Shown piece by piece: positions 63,901 to 64,000 of a stretch of 64,000 nt of DNA. This stretch comes from Sphingobium lactosutens (GTDB lineage Bacteria > Pseudomonadota > Alphaproteobacteria > Sphingomonadales > Sphingomonadaceae). The notes under the pieces were generated by a model. The model was given only the letters and a program-made list of their open reading frames with translations, made no database searches and was not told the origin of the DNA. The stretch covers positions 186,001 through 250,000 of the forward strand of contig NZ_QJQX01000054.1 of the NCBI RefSeq assembly GCF_013393185.1, in the 5' to 3' direction. The translations under genes and the position numbers were made by a program. Every line of letters starts with the position of its first letter. Position 1 is the stretch's first letter.

Positions 63901-64000
63901 GGCTGATCTCTATGGGGATCGAAGGCGGGGAAGGAAAGGGGGCTGATTGCCCCTGGCATTGCTCCAGCCGCGCCATCCGCTCTTTCATATTAGATAGCTC

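Noticed and set aside
61654..63906. 750-codon plus-strand frame opposite nadB and the ABC ATPase
   Set aside because: It spans two genes and a repeat region with no recognisable motif; it is a shadow.

Overview
The window looks like a chromosomal segment of an alphaproteobacterium of the sphingomonad group (Sphingobium/Sphingomonas-like). The evidence is a high-GC core, many alphaproteobacterial housekeeping proteins, intergenic palindromes of the type common in sphingomonads, and long antisense open frames caused by GC-rich codon use. It starts inside yidC and ends just upstream of an ABC transporter ATPase gene. Most of it is ordinary core genome in short operons. No rRNA, CRISPR array, insertion sequence, integrase or prophage was seen.

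Layout. 0-8 kb: yidC, the GTPase yihA, prfB, a methyltransferase lipoprotein, a PilZ protein, a lower-GC orphan gene, and the XpaC/TelA pair. 8-16 kb: acetate permease actP with its DUF485 partner, a DUF899 protein whose ribosome binding site lies in a hairpin, a secreted S10 peptidase, a Tat-exported class V aminotransferase-like protein, and typA. 16-24 kb: a cluster of small regulatory and membrane genes beginning with a membrane-anchored LuxR-type protein, a two-component pair behind an intradiol-dioxygenase-like lipoprotein, a CNT nucleoside transporter, DUF1176, and a HAD phosphatase. 24-31 kb: diguanylate cyclase, ergothioneine genes egtB-egtD, gluQRS-HIG1-cobO, an HNH nuclease and a Crp/Fnr regulator. 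31-38 kb: murA, an HWE histidine kinase that overlaps a convergent response regulator, an AlkA-type glycosylase, ferredoxin, rlmB, tRNA-Tyr and tRNA-Lys. 38-45 kb: an SMR exporter, a GH3 glucosidase, a small low-GC island with a nuclease-like and a UPRTase-like gene, and an ABC-F ATPase. 45-64 kb: a universal stress protein, a secreted TPR-CHAT protease, cysS, a BI-1/YbhL membrane protein with a structured leader, polA, an ECF sigma/anti-sigma pair downstream of a glycosyltransferase, a FUSC exporter, a beta-lactamase-like lipoprotein, an alpha/beta hydrolase, nadB and an ABC ATPase.

The best candidate for an undescribed system is the two-gene island at 40.7-42.5 kb. Its first gene has an E...DD...QxK pattern like Cap4/DUF4297 nucleases. 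Its second, joined by a 4-nt ATGA overlap, resembles uracil phosphoribosyltransferase along its C-terminal half but has lost the acidic PRPP-loop residue. This suggests a nuclease effector controlled by a nucleotide-sensing pseudo-enzyme, possibly an antiphage or toxin module. Other points worth checking are the hairpin over the DUF899 start, the leader RNA of the BI-1 gene, a 53-bp antisense overlap between a kinase and a response regulator, and three families of dispersed palindromes.
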